Origin: Nemophila menziesii
Lineage: Eukaryota > Streptophyta > Magnoliopsida > Boraginales > Hydrophyllaceae
NCBI GenBank assembly: GCA_029959085.1
Contig: JARWIR010000017.1
Coordinates: 20,015,507-20,079,506 of the forward strand
DNA: 64,000 nucleotides
Reading direction: 5' to 3'
The translations under genes and the position numbers were made by a program. Below the pieces are notes generated by a model. The model did no database searches. It was given only the letters and a program-made list of their open reading frames with translations, and had not been told where the DNA came from. Position 1 is the first letter of the stretch, and each line of letters begins with the position of its first letter. This document shows, piece by piece, positions 1 through 10,792 of this stretch.

Positions 1-1331
1 TTTTAATAAGAAAACTAAACTACTAAATTAAAGACAGAAAATAAATAACAGAAAATAAAAGAAGATAGTATGAACGATATAACTTAGGTTTTACTAGTAT
101 GCACTTATCCTTCTAATTCTATCTATGAATCTAGTTAATAAGGGAGAATATTAGCTCTTGGTATACTTAGTCAGGATTCTAAATTCCCCAAGCTTAGACC
201 TTGAGAGCGACTAAGGGGGCTACGTCACAACCAAGAAGTGATTTCAAATAGAGTTATCAAACGCCACTAAGGCCCTAAGCAAATACTGCAATCTTGGTGA
301 TACGGTGATTAAAACAAACCCTAATGACTATCTAGTTAGAAGTATGTTTTGTCAGAACTGCTATCGACACTAGAAGTTATGTGGTGGTTCAATAGTTAAA
401 CACCCAGTTACGGTGACCATCTAACTACTATTAAGGTAATCCTATACTCGTGCACTAGCAAGGAAAACAATCATTAAATCAAAACACATAATCAAATATA
501 AAGGTAAGTAGCTAATATCAGATTAAAACATATAATTCCCAAAGAAACTTAGATAGAAGAATTAGAATTCATAGATTATACATTATGCAAAACCTAAGCT
601 AATAGAATTAATTCATACAAAGAAAAGAAGAAGAAAGAATTACAAAATAAGAGGTTGAAGGAGACATGATTGATGCACAGCTCCTTCCAGACTTCTTCTC
701 TTGTGTTACAACTTCCTCTTGGCCTTAGGGTCTGGCCAAGGATGATTTTAGAGTGTTAAGCGGCTGTATTTATAGGTTATAGGAAGACCTAATTCGTTTT
801 CTTGAAGGAGAAGGAAAGTAATGGACTCCTGGCCCAACTCAAATTCGTAAGGAAAACACTGCTGGGTTGTTTTGAGTGTATCTTCTTCGTTATTGGTCGG
901 ATTTTGCTCCATAAGATACCAAAAGAATCGCAACAGAATTATCTTGACCCTTTAGAAGGAAATTACCAAATTCGGCCTATTTCTTAGGTAAAAACGCCAA
1001 TCTTTAGACGTGTGTGCAGAATCCCAGATCTAGACAGCTTTTCCTTTTCCTAATTAAACTCAGCTTCCTTCTATCTCCAATTTCCATGCATATCTCTTTC
1101 CATAAGTTGTTGTCTTTGACTTGGATTCTAATTAATCTCCATAATTATCTTTAAAGCTTCACACTAAATAAACAATTAAACCCAATATGCTCTAAAAATA
1201 ATAATTCTACAAATCAAAACTCAAAATAGGAAAGTGCACTAAATTAAGCTAAAATCAACCTATAAACTAATAAATAAGCCTAAAATGATGTCTCTGAAGT
1301 ATATTATATTATCACAAATGAGGAGACATCA
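1..1331 (-). repeat. LTR fragment of the TGATGTCTCC family, cut by the window edge
   Basis: The segment ends at 1331 with GAGACATCA, the reverse complement of the TGATGTCTC start shared by the other LTR copies here. It runs parallel to 44640-45893 almost throughout, for example around the 'ctccttccag' block near 681 and 45240. A TATA-like stretch on the minus strand near 765-776 matches the position of the TATA box in the sister copies. The LTR's 3' end lies left of the window, so its left target duplication cannot be checked. No coding potential is seen; short ORFs here are chance. Confidence 0.85.
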
Positions 1332-1336
1332 GTTAG

Positions 1337-1500
1337 ATAGATATTTCTGCTGCTGTCGTTTTGATATAAAGTACACGAAATTTGGCCCAGTAACGAAGGA
1401 GACGTGATCAAAACAAGCAGTAGTGTTTATCGTGTCCTATATTTTAGGAGACGAATTTGAATTGGACTTGGACTCCAGTTACTTTCCTTCCACTCCAATA
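1337..1500 (+). repeat. Internal fragment of a plus-oriented LTR of the same family
   Basis: The order of blocks (a 'cgttttgatataaag' block, the 'aaaacaagcag' block, then 'tttaggag' and 'ccttccactcca') is the same as in 2085-2250 and 56780-56930, so this is a mid-LTR piece in plus orientation. It abuts the minus-oriented LTR that ends at 1331 and is broken at about 1500 by LINE-like sequence. Confidence 0.6.
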
Positions 1501-1682
1501 TTAGGACATCTGAATGTAACAAGGTTAGGACATTGTAGTAAAAACTCAATATGTGGAGTATGTAACTCTGAAAATGAAACTACTGAACATGTGCTACGGG
1601 AAAGTTCCTGGGCAAGGGCAACATGGCTAGCCTCCACTATGCAACTCTTGACAAAAAATCAAGGCACAAATAGGTTTGATGC
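1501..1682 (+). pseudogene. LINE reverse transcriptase zinc-knuckle (zf-RVT) fragment
   Basis: The plus-strand reading has a CxxC pair followed by a TTEHVL stretch and ARATW, which fits the zf-RVT region found after the thumb of plant LINE reverse transcriptases (compare the related blocks at 39030-39080 and about 60840-60900). Only this segment is present, with no polymerase core on either side. It is fused in frame to upstream LTR sequence, giving a 95-codon chimeric ORF (1423-1710) that is not a real gene. Confidence 0.55.
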
Positions 1683-2256
1683 TGGTGTCTCCCCATTTGT
1701 GATGATTTAATCTTTGTTAAAGATATCATTTTTAGGATAATTGGAAGTCATTTACTCGATTTTTACTTGAATTATTATATTTTCCTATTTCTTGTCTTGA
1801 TTTGATGATTTATTATTTTCAGAGCATATTTGGTTTAATTATTTGTTAATTGTGAAACTTTAAAGATATATGGTAATTAATTAGATGTCAAATCAATAAT
1901 AAGATATAAAGTAAAGAAGATATGCATGAAAATTAGAGATTAAGGAAGGAAAAGATAAATATAGAAAGATAAAGTTGCCAAATAAATCTGAATTTCACCA
2001 GTCACGTCTATCTAAGTGATCATAACTCAAGACTGGCTTGGAATTTGGAAGAATAGTCTGAAGCTAAGTGATAGATCTTTTCGAGACGATCAGTTTCGAC
2101 ATAAAGGACGCGTCATTTGGATAAGTATTAAAGGAGTTACGGTCAAAACAAAACAGCAACAAAATCTTACCTTTTATATATTTTAGGGTTACCAATTTGA
2201 GTTGAGCTGAAGTCCAAGTTACTTGTCTTCCACTCCAAGAAAATGAATTAGGTCTT
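1683..2256 (+). repeat. 5' part of a plus-oriented LTR of the TGATGTCTCC family
   Basis: It starts TGGTGTCTCC and follows the sister LTR at 56372 block by block (fast match around 'cttgtcttgatttgatgatt', 1790-1809) until about 2256, where similarity stops before the expected TATA region. This is a truncated copy without target duplications. Confidence 0.7.
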
Positions 2257-2753
2257 TTTTCTTGATTTAATGTAATCTTTCTTTCACTTGATTAAGAATA
2301 ATTTTTTTTTTTTAATTTAATTTTTAATCAATTCATGTCACGTTGTTTTTAATAACTGGTGAAAAGTTTTAGTTCAGCATTAAATTTAAATAATTTGAGC
2401 GAAGAAAAAAGGTTGCAACAGAAACAAAAATGTCAGTGAAGAAAAAAGATTGCAACAGAAATAAAATTGTCAGTTTATTCCAAGCTACTGAATTCCGTAC
2501 GATCACATTCAATAAAGGAGGATTTCAAGGATTCCAGATATTTGAGGCTTCTAGAATACTTTTGTACAATGAGTAAGATATCCAACTCTTTAAAAGTTTC
2601 GATGATTGCTATATAAATATGTTGGAGACAAAGACAGATAATGATAGGCATACACAAAATCTTTTCCAATCCTGCTGAAATTTCATAAAGAAGTCAAACA
2701 TAAGTAAATCGTATTACTAAAATTTTACCCTTAAATTGATTTTAGTGAATTTC
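2257..2753. other. Non-coding spacer with a 37-bp tandem duplication
   Basis: The spacer is AT-rich and lies downstream of the pirin-like gene. Two adjacent 37-bp units at 2401-2437 and 2438-2474 differ at only a few bases. Nothing else can be recognised. Confidence 0.7.
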
Positions 2754-4533
2754 TCATTCAGAACTCCAATATCTTGCCATTTCAAAACCATTCTTGAAAT
2801 ATTGATAATCTTCAAAAGTCTTTTCAATTTCATCTTCTGTATTCATCACAAAAGGACCATACTGAACTACGGGTTCATTTAGTGGCTCCCCACACACCAA
2901 AACAAATCTGAGTGTCTTTGAACAAGAATTGTTCCATATACTCAAACCATTTCCAGGACCTAAAACCAAGAGATTATGTGATGATATGGCCTTCAAATTT
3001 GGGGTTCCAAACACCCCTTCTCCCTCAATTATGTACACAAAACCATTCCATGTTTCTGGAATTGTTTGATGATATTGAGTAGTTGGTTTTAGTGTGAAAT
3101 CCAGATACATTGTAGGCGTACGCGTATAAACTGGAGAAACAACACCCATTGCTTCTCCGGCTATAACTTTAACTTCAACTCCATCGTTTTCTGCCCTTGG
3201 AATGTCCTCACTAGCCACTTCTTGATAGTTTGGCTCAATCCTGTAATAAAAATATTGATAAGTCAATAAAGAAACACCCTAGATTTGCTAAGGAGAGTTA
3301 AATATGTGTATTACATTTTTTCATTGGAGGAGAGATTGATCCAGAGTTGTAAACCCCAATGAGTTCCTTCTCCTTCAGGCATTTCTGAGTGAACAATACC
3401 TCTTCCTGCTGTCATCCACTGTGAAAAAAGCGACAAAATTTAGTTCGTATAAACTCATATTAGCCATATGGTTAATAAAACAATTAGCATACCTGAACAT
3501 CACCAGATCTAATCGTACCCTTATGACCAGCAAAATCATGATGAGTTACAGCTCCCTGAGAATGAAAATTACACCACTTAATTTACAGTATCCATTTTTT
3601 ATTGTAATTAAGGAATAAAATAATATATATTTATGTATACTTGAATTTAAAAAAAATTTACCTGCAACATATACGTAACAGTCTCAAAACCTGCAACCCA
3701 TGATTAACAATAAAGAAATTGATTTAAGATCCAAAAAAGAAAAAAGAAACATGGAAACGATGGATAGCTAGAAGAACCTCTATGTGGGTGGTCTGGAAAT
3801 CCAGCAGGAGGTGAAACTGCAAAATAATGAAGCTTAGCATAATATTACAAGTAGCTTGAGAAACAGAGGTCAATTTAAACGCTTGCAAAAATTCTGTTCA
3901 ATTTTTTTAGTGTAGGATTCTGTCAAGGTTTCTTTTTCTTGATATTTAATTAGTATCAATTGTTATTTAATATAAACTTAGAATTCAACTTAGTATGCAT
4001 GTTATATAATTTATACCTTCAAATTCATCCAAGAAGAGGAAAGGATCAAGATACTTCAGTTCAGGCCTGAAAAGTGATAACAAATTCTATTAAAAACATT
4101 TATGGAACAGAAAATGATAAGAAATCTAAAAAAAAAAAATCTTTTTATATAAATATAAGAAATAAAAACTACAAGGTTTAGTGGACGTGATTTACATAAC
4201 AAGCGAGGGTTGGTCTCGTTCCTATAGGATGTTAAAAAACAACAGTTAGGGAAAGAATTTTAAATCCGTGCTATAATTAATTTGGTGTAACTTGAGTTAA
4301 ATGAAGTTTGAGAAACATGGTGTTTTATAAATTACAAACTCTGGGTTGGAAAGTTGAAATAAAATGACAAAAAGGCCTTGTCAAGCTAAGAAAAACGTTT
4401 AGAAACATGAAATGATGGATGTGAAATTGAAATACCTTCCAATACTTCTCCTAACAACAGCACCTTGACCCTCACTTTGAGGCTTAGCCAGAACTTTCTT
4501 GACAACTAATCTAGGCACATCAAACACAGACAT
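2754..4533 (-). CDS. Pirin-like protein (bicupin, nuclear iron-binding family)
   Basis: Seven exons can be spliced with GT-AG introns and closing phases: 4436-4533, 4017-4066, 3778-3816, 3662-3690, 3493-3555, 3315-3418, 2754-3240. The product is 289 residues, the usual length of plant pirins. Near the N-terminus it has the pirin segment [15 protein letters not shown] and then [12 protein letters not shown]. These supply the expected metal ligands, H59 and H61 from the first motif and H103 and E105 from the second. The C-terminal half is the second cupin domain. Pirins bind iron; some have quercetinase activity, and Arabidopsis PRN1 is known to bind a G-protein alpha subunit and transcription factors. 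The start is set by the ATG that opens MSVFDVPR, 70 bases below a TATA box. The gene looks intact; the exact paralogue is not determined. Confidence 0.93.
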
Positions 4534-4601
4534 GATCTTTGTTCTTACTTGTTTTTGTTATTGTTTTTGTTTTTGCCTCAATAGTTGATGCGGCTGATTG
4601 G

Positions 4602-4610
4602 TATATATAG
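4602..4610 (-). promoter_or_regulatory. TATA box of the pirin-like gene
   Basis: The minus strand reads CTATATATACC about 70 bases upstream of the pirin ATG, so the 5' leader should be about 35-45 bases. No other TATA candidate lies as close. Confidence 0.6.
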
Positions 4611-4619
4611 AGATATTCA

Positions 4620-5070
4620 AACATACTTGTTTATATAGACAAGCCTCCTAGTCGTATGATATTTTTATTATTATTATAGGCCGTTGGGAGTCGACTCAGA
4701 AAAATGAAAATAGCTGTCAACAAAAGAGGTTTGAGAATAACTCCCACATAATTAATCTTTTTTTCTTAATTCATAAAATAAATGAAATGAGACATAATTA
4801 TATAAATTAATATTAAATTATCGTGTAAGATCGATAATTAGTCTAGTAGTTAGACTATTCCATAAAAATTTAAAATTTTGAAATTAAATTTTATTGAAAT
4901 CTAAGTAATTTCAAGTTCAAAATAATTTTATTATGTATTAAAAAGAGTTATCATGGATCATAGTATACTAAAAAAATTGTTAGTTGAATCAAGACAAGCA
5001 AAATATAAAATAATTACATGATAGAATCAAAAAATCAAAATTGAATATCCAACTCTTCAAACTTAATATC
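4620..5070. other. AT-rich upstream region of the pirin-like gene
   Basis: This is very AT-rich DNA between the pirin promoter and a fold-back element. I see no gene and no clear motif. Confidence 0.6.
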
Positions 5071-5264
5071 TAACAGAATAATGATACATACTTTCTAAAA
5101 TTATATAATTTAAATACTATGTTGTGTAAATTGATTGGTTACAAATCTTTAATTAGATTAAAAAAATAAATAGATTAAAGATTTGTAACTAACCAACTCA
5201 TATCATGTTATTGTATGATATTTAGATGATATAATTTTGAATGGTATATATCATTATTCTATTA
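5071..5264. mobile_element. Fold-back MITE with inverted repeat arms of about 90 bp
   Basis: The left arm beginning AGAATAATGATA (5074) matches the reverse complement of the right arm ending at 5264. The match continues through 'aaaattatat' and 'aaatact/aaatatc' to a central hairpin of 'ttggttacaaatcttta' type around 5133-5200. The arms are imperfect but collinear over their whole length. No ORF is present. The target duplication could not be set with confidence. Confidence 0.7.
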
Positions 5265-5894
5265 AAATGACTTAGTTATAATAAATTAATGAGATCTAAA
5301 TTGTAAAAAAGTATCTTATTGAATTACATGAAATTATTTTGTCTGTGTTTTAAACTGTCCACCCTCAACAAATACACATGTCATACGTCACTCAATATGA
5401 GGTTATGAGCCAATAAAGAGAATAAACCCCAACGCTTTCCTCCTATATCCGGATGTATTTAATATTTATGTATATATGCGACCAAAAAAAAAATATATAT
5501 ATATTTATGTATACAAATTAATAAGGAAAACAACACGGTTGGTTGGGGATAGTGTATAATTAAGATAAATGGAGGCGTGCATGGAAGGTATTTAAGGTGG
5601 CCCCGTCTTTGGCTTGGTTTGACCAATGATAAGATGACATCAAGCTTGTGTCACCATGATGGATGCATTAAAAGTGAGTTCATGTCAAATGCTGAAGTTT
5701 GGAACTCGACATCAATATGTCATCATTTGAATTATTTGAAAAACGTGTTATTTTTGTAGGTTAATAATAGACTTATATCAAAATCAAAATAAGGTTAAGA
5801 TGTCATCCAGTACTAGTAGGACTAAACCCATAAAAGTCAGTATAAAAAAATTTAATTAAATTTGAGGAATACTAAAAGAAAAGATTATTACCCA
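5265..5894. other. Non-coding spacer
   Basis: AT-rich DNA with an A-run followed by (AT)n near 5488-5505. The 60-codon plus ORF at 5577-5759 has no support. Confidence 0.5.
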
Positions 5895-6014
5895 AAAGGT
5901 TTTGAAAATACTACCCTATAATCTAATAATACCGGTTCTATAGTCTCTTCTTACTAAAGGCCATATAAGTCAAAAAACCAATTACCTTCTTACCCTTTTT
6001 TGTTTTTTATTTAC

Positions 6015-6023
6015 CTATATATA
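6015..6023 (+). promoter_or_regulatory. TATA-like box of element copy 1
   Basis: CTATATATACTA occurs here and in the same context in element copy 2 (43794-43801). In both it is followed by a CT-rich leader of about 100 bases and a first ATG. Confidence 0.45.
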
Positions 6024-6195
6024 CTATTTTTTATCAAATAAAAATCAAAACCCGAAACACGCTCAATCTCTCCTATCTCCTCTCTCATCTCTCATCTCTT
6101 ATCTCTCCTCTTTCCTCTCTTTCTCTCTCTTTGAAGCTTAACCCTCTCCTCCGAAAATCCATGGAGCTCGAAATTAGGGTTTGAGTTCCGGCAAT

Positions 6196-6665
6196 GAAGT
6201 CGGATTTGTGACGAAGTTCCGGCAATAGAAGTGAAACAACTGCTTATTGAAGAACAACACCCATATGGGTCTTCTAAATTAGATGCGCCTAAGGTTTTAG
6301 AAGCGTTGAATGGCAGCGAAGATGGGTTTCTTTCAAACCCAGAAACGGAACTGAATCTCCAAACATTTCTGTAACGCTAGGAGAAGAAGACACGGATTCT
6401 GAAAACTCTATAGTTGCTGGTTCTTACGATTCTAATATTTTTAGTGATGCTGATGAAGAATCTAACTCTGAATCACAATCCATAAGTCCAAATCGTGATG
6501 AAGATGCTGGTTCTTTTCAAGCCCTAAAACTGCAGCTCCTAAATCTTAACCGTGAGGAAGAATTGCAGGCTGCAAACTTTGTTATTGAAGGTAATAATAG
6601 CTTGAATTGCACATCTTCATTAGATAAATGTTTTGGAAACGATTTATTAATTAATTTTGCTAGTA
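6196..6665 (+). pseudogene. Captured gene fragment (unknown parent), frameshifted
   Basis: Two overlapping plus frames look like real protein. One is open from about 6196 to 6373 and is rich in E, Q, K and L, with a stretch VLEALNGSEDGFLSNPETE. The other is open from about 6325 to 6660 and is acidic and serine-rich, with a DSENSIV segment followed by DADEESNSESQS. The overlap and change of frame suggest one coding region broken by an indel near 6340-6360. The first ATG of the leader (6161) opens only a seven-codon reading, so no intact product is expected. I do not recognise the parent gene. Confidence 0.4.
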
Positions 6666-6699
6666 CAAATCTGGCGATTACAAATCTGGCGTCAATGGA

Positions 6700-7230
6700 A
6701 CTTTTGCGCTCAGAACTGTTGGCGATTACAAATCTGGCGTTAATGGAGCTTTTGCGCTCAGAACTTTTACGCTCCGAAGTTTTGCGCTCAGAAGTTTCTA
6801 GAAGGCTGCGCTCAGAAGTTTTCGCATCGCTAAGCTAGATTAGATTACTTTTCTTTCCAGAAATGTAATAGATTTGTGTTAGATTAGATTTTTTTTTCCC
6901 AAAAATGTCGGATTTTTGTTAAATGCTCAAAAGTTTTATGAAATGCTCAGAAGTTTTATGGTGATGTTGATTTTTTGTGTTGAATCAAAAAATTATTTAA
7001 ACTCAATAACTTTTGTATAAATGCTCGGCAGTTTACTGATTATACGAGAAATGCTCAGGAAGTTTACTGATTATACGAGAAACGCTCATCAAGTTATTGA
7101 GCATGCCCAATACCCCATGCTCAGAACTATTTTCTACGCTCAGAACTATTTTCCACGCTCAGAACTATTTTCCAGACTCATAACTTTTTCCCAGACTCAT
7201 ACTTTTTACCAGACTCAGAACTTTTTCCGG
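6700..7230 (+). repeat. Degenerate tandem array of GCTCAGAA(C/G)TTTT units
   Basis: About fifteen variants of a unit near 20 bp, such as ATGCTCAGAAGTTTT and ACGCTCAGAACTATTTTC, are spread over the region and become regular at 7021-7215. The array runs into TTTTTCCGG and a GGTGGTTGTGG block. The same order occurs at 21060-21260 and 46240-46560. Confidence 0.65.
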
Positions 7231-7480
7231 CAGTGGCCAACGGTGATCGGTGGTTGTGGTCTGAGCAGGAAATTATTTGATAATTAATGAAGAAGGAGAG
7301 AGAAAAATGATAAAGGGGAAGAGAGATAAATGGTAATGGAAGAGAGAATTATTTTGTTTTTTTGTCTTATATACATTATAAGGGTAGTTATAACAGTAAA
7401 CATCTTATTGGCCTCTAAGTAGGAGAGAAAAATCACTTGGTTGCTATATAATTATCTTAGGAAACCATTAAGTGTCAATC

Positions 7481-7877
7481 TATCCCCATCACAAATATAA
7501 AGTGTCGGTTGAACTGGAACTATAACTCAAAACTAATGCTCCATTTTCATATAAAAAGAATTTTAAGCTCGGAATCTTTATAATCTGTTTTCAAAGAGGA
7601 ACTAAATATGGGTCTACTTAGACTAAAGCCAAAATTGCATGCATTGACATATATATGTGGAAATAGATCATATACTGGACCTTATTGAGAATTGACACCT
7701 GAAATATCTTGCAGTTATCAGTACATCCTTATTAAAATCTGAATGCATGATCCTAGCAAGTCCTTAGGCAATTAACTTGTATATAAAAATCCATCAACAG
7801 ATAAATTACTAATTGAATCTATAATTCTGTAGTCTCTATAATAACAAACAAATAAACAACTAATCAACTGAAAAATC
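7481..7877. other. Downstream flank of the ASHH1-like gene
   Basis: AT-rich spacer that should hold the 3' untranslated region and polyadenylation site of the minus-strand methyltransferase gene. I see nothing else in it. Confidence 0.5.
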
Positions 7878-10191
7878 TCAGTTTTGATCATCTCCTCCTT
7901 GTGAAGGCACCTTCTTTTCAGAATCAGGGCACATAACATTCTTAATTACAGAACAGTGAAGATTAAACTCAGCTTTCCATTTAGAACATGTTGCACTTAT
8001 CCATTTCTCTGCTACACCTGTAGGTACACTCTCCTGATTATTCCTTTCACGTTGTCCTATCGTAGGACGTATTTCATCGTACAAAGCTTCCAGGTCCGAG
8101 GTTGCCTTGTTTTTTATTTCCTGCATATCGTATCACAATTATTATAATCGTCTTTTTGTTAAAAAAGACACAAAGGCAATTAATTACCTCATAGTTACGA
8201 ATTTCTTCACGCACTTCTTTCGATGTAAACATATCAGCAAAACTTTTCACGTTCCCTTGCTTTACCTCAGGTTTTTTACCACGCTTAGGAATATTCTGGG
8301 CCTTTCTCTTTAAACTTGGACCTGCCTTAACATTACTTTCCTCTGAAAGATTTGCTTCGATTGCAATACTGACTTTAGGAATTTCCCGAAAATGCTCATC
8401 ATCTTCAGCAGAATCGTATAGAGGAATTTTATCAACAGTGTACCTGTAATTTAATAAAACACAAATAGTCAACATTTAAAAAAAAAAGAAAAAAAAAAGG
8501 AAAAAGTAAAGCAAGAATAGAAACGATACCTCTCATCACCATCTTCCCAACCATGGCAATATTCCTGTAACACAAATAAAAAGAATGTTCAGAAGAGAAA
8601 AAAGAAATAACATTAACAAAAATGTAAATTGAAGGAAGTTTTTAGTACCTGAAAACCTTGAGATTTTGCACCTAGATAAATTGAACAGTTAGGGGCCCCA
8701 CATAGACATTTAACGGGGTGACCACCATACCATTCAAAGTTATAATTGTACGCTAATTCTGTACCAGCTATAATATCTTCTTTTGCGAATATTCCAACTC
8801 TTGTCTCACCCAAAACAGTCCATTTTCTTGTCTCGCAATTTGGCTGGCTACACATTTCAAACAACTATGTAAGATTTAATGACAGAGTGACACCTCATCA
8901 TCCTGATTGATTTAACTCACCATGAATGATTTATGAATCTCGCTATGCTTCCCTTTTGTGTAGCATCGATTGAATAATTGGTATTTAGAGATATTATATA
9001 TGCATCCTTAAGACCTGAATCAACTCATAATTACATCAGTCTTGGTTGGGAAAAGGCATAAAAATAGCTGTTAATTTACCTTGAGCTTCATATAATTGGG
9101 ACCTCTTTTTTGCTTTTTTTGATGATATTACTTCTCCACAATATTCAATAATGAACTGATCAGCCTATATCAGGAGAATACACACAATAAACTAATCGAA
9201 TCAATGACAAAAATCCCTATATCTAAAATATTTAAAATCTGATGTAAAAGAGTTGAAAAACAAGGAATTACCTTAATATTTTCATCAGCTAGTAGACCCC
9301 ACCCACGCCCATCAGTTTTAAACAATTTTGATTTAACGTATTCACATCTCTGAAACCTCTGAAATCAGAAATAAAATGTTCCTCAACATATGATATTTGA
9401 GAATTAAAGTGCATAAAGGTGTGTGAACTATATAATAAAGAATTGAACTACATTTACCTGATTTTTACAATGTTCCTCACATGAACAGTATCCAGGAGTG
9501 CATTCTGTGCTGGTATGTACATTTAAACACCCTTCTCCACATGCACTATCAGGATCATTTGGATCATATTTACATTCGCATATAGATATATCCTCTTCTT
9601 TCAACTTTTTTTGTCTGGAAAATCCAAAAAATATCAAATATAGAAAAGAATGCATCATGTAAGCTAATTCTCACTTTCTCACTTTCTCACTCTATGTGTA
9701 ATCAAAGTATAAGAACTTACTTAAGGCCGTCATTTTGAGTAATTTGTATAAATGGTGTTACACCTTCTGGCAAATCCACCTACAAAGAGATAGTCACTCA
9801 CATGATTAAATACACAACCTATGGAATACCATAAAATGGACTGTGGAATCAAGAGGATTAAAAAAAGCCTATTTAAATTAGCATTTTCATACTTTTTTCA
9901 ATTTTCCTAAATTTAATTCGTGTTCCTTAATGAATCATAAACGAAGCAGAAAGTCCATTCATCAACTAGACAACAGACAAATTCCATAAACAAACTATAT
10001 AGGTGGATGAGATACAATAACCAAAGGACATTAAATACTACAATTTAGTTTCATTTCAAGTACCATAACACAATATATAACAAGTGAAAAAAATTCTCCC
10101 ACAACGAAGCTTATACACATGAATCAGCCTCCGTTACTAACAATTCAGTAAAAATCACATAATTGCATATATTACAGGCGACTCATACCAT
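7878..10191 (-). CDS. ASHH1: Histone-lysine N-methyltransferase, ASHH1/SDG26 type (AWS-SET-postSET)
   Basis: Exons: 10189-10191 (ATG only), 9721-9779, 9458-9614, 9272-9358, 9080-9164, 8921-9014, 8649-8847, 8530-8564, 8188-8443, 7878-8120; all phases close, giving 405 residues. Residues ~22-73 form the cysteine-rich AWS domain ([17 protein letters not shown]). The SET domain follows (GRGWGL, EYCGEV, the ARFINHSC motif, [13 protein letters not shown]), then post-SET cysteines ([10 protein letters not shown], near 216). The C-terminal tail with LYDEIRP and VAEKWI is diagnostic of ASHH1 rather than ASHH2-4. The family methylates H3K4/K36; Arabidopsis SDG26 promotes flowering. The protein is shorter than Arabidopsis ASHH1 (about 490) because the linker between post-SET and the tail is short. 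The N-terminus is uncertain: a longer in-frame reading upstream is cut by a TAG two codons before the chosen ATG. Confidence 0.9.
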
Positions 10192-10792
10192 AGCCTAATC
10201 GCTTCCAGAATGTGCTTCCTTGTCGAAATTATCTGTTAATTCAGACATTCAATATAATAAGTCCATCAATTTCTATGTTTATATGAGCCTAATTTGACAA
10301 AAAAAAATCAATATAACCAAAAGATTTAAATTCCCAGGTGAAATTAATAGAGAGATTGGGATTACAATTGTGTTGAGATAGGATACTTTCGCGCAAAAAT
10401 GGAGCTTGAAATGCAAGGGTTTAAGCCAAGCGGTCGGTTTTTGGTACAGTACGAAGTATCAGACGGTTGGTTGAGTATGGAGAGAGAGGGAGGGGGAAGA
10501 GGGGGGGGGGAGGGGGGGGGGGGGGGGGGGGGTTGTGTGTGTTTGGTGAAATAAAATTTTCATTCGTGTACTTCGACTTTTAATTTTCCTTTTTCAATAA
10601 CATTATACTGAGACTTTTTTTTTTTTTTTTTTGTCAATTATACTGAGACTCATTTGAAGGAAGAAAGAGAAAAATTTGGAAAAAACAAAAAATAACTAGA
10701 AACCTCTCAATAACTTTTCTATTTTTTAAACCTTAATTTTACATTGCATTTTTATAATCTATCCAAAAATCCTTGTCGTACTTAATCCATCT
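10192..10792. other. Upstream region of the ASHH1-like gene with poly-purine/poly-G tract
   Basis: This holds the 5' leader and promoter side of the methyltransferase gene. An in-frame upstream ATG (10246-10248, minus) opens a 17-codon reading that ends at a TAG two codons before the main ATG. Beyond lies a purine tract (GAGAGAGAGGGAGGGGG) leading into the G-run at 10501-10532, and a T-run at 10614-10633. Confidence 0.55.
10501..10532 (+). repeat. Poly-G tract
   Basis: Thirty-one G in 32 bases with one A at 10511. A G4-forming or collapsed low-complexity tract; length may be unreliable in assembly. Confidence 0.8.

Larger units (their letters stand above)
5895..7480 (+). mobile_element. Unclassified DNA element with own TATA leader, gene-fragment cargo and ACTCAG array (copy 1)
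   Basis: The left side carries CTCTTCTTACTAAAGGCC (5945-5962) and the right side has its approximate inverted counterpart (GGCCTCTAAGTAGGAGAG near 7410). The left 150 bases run parallel to 43690-43830 of copy 2, including a TATA-like stretch. Inside are, in order, a pyrimidine-rich leader, a coding-like segment, a degenerate array of about 20-bp units, a GGTGGT-rich block and a GAGA tract. The layout suggests a non-autonomous, possibly Mutator-like (Pack-type) element, but the ends and target duplication are not precisely defined. Confidence 0.5.

Noticed and set aside
1423..1710. 95-codon gene
   Set aside because: It is a fusion of LTR sequence with a LINE fragment.
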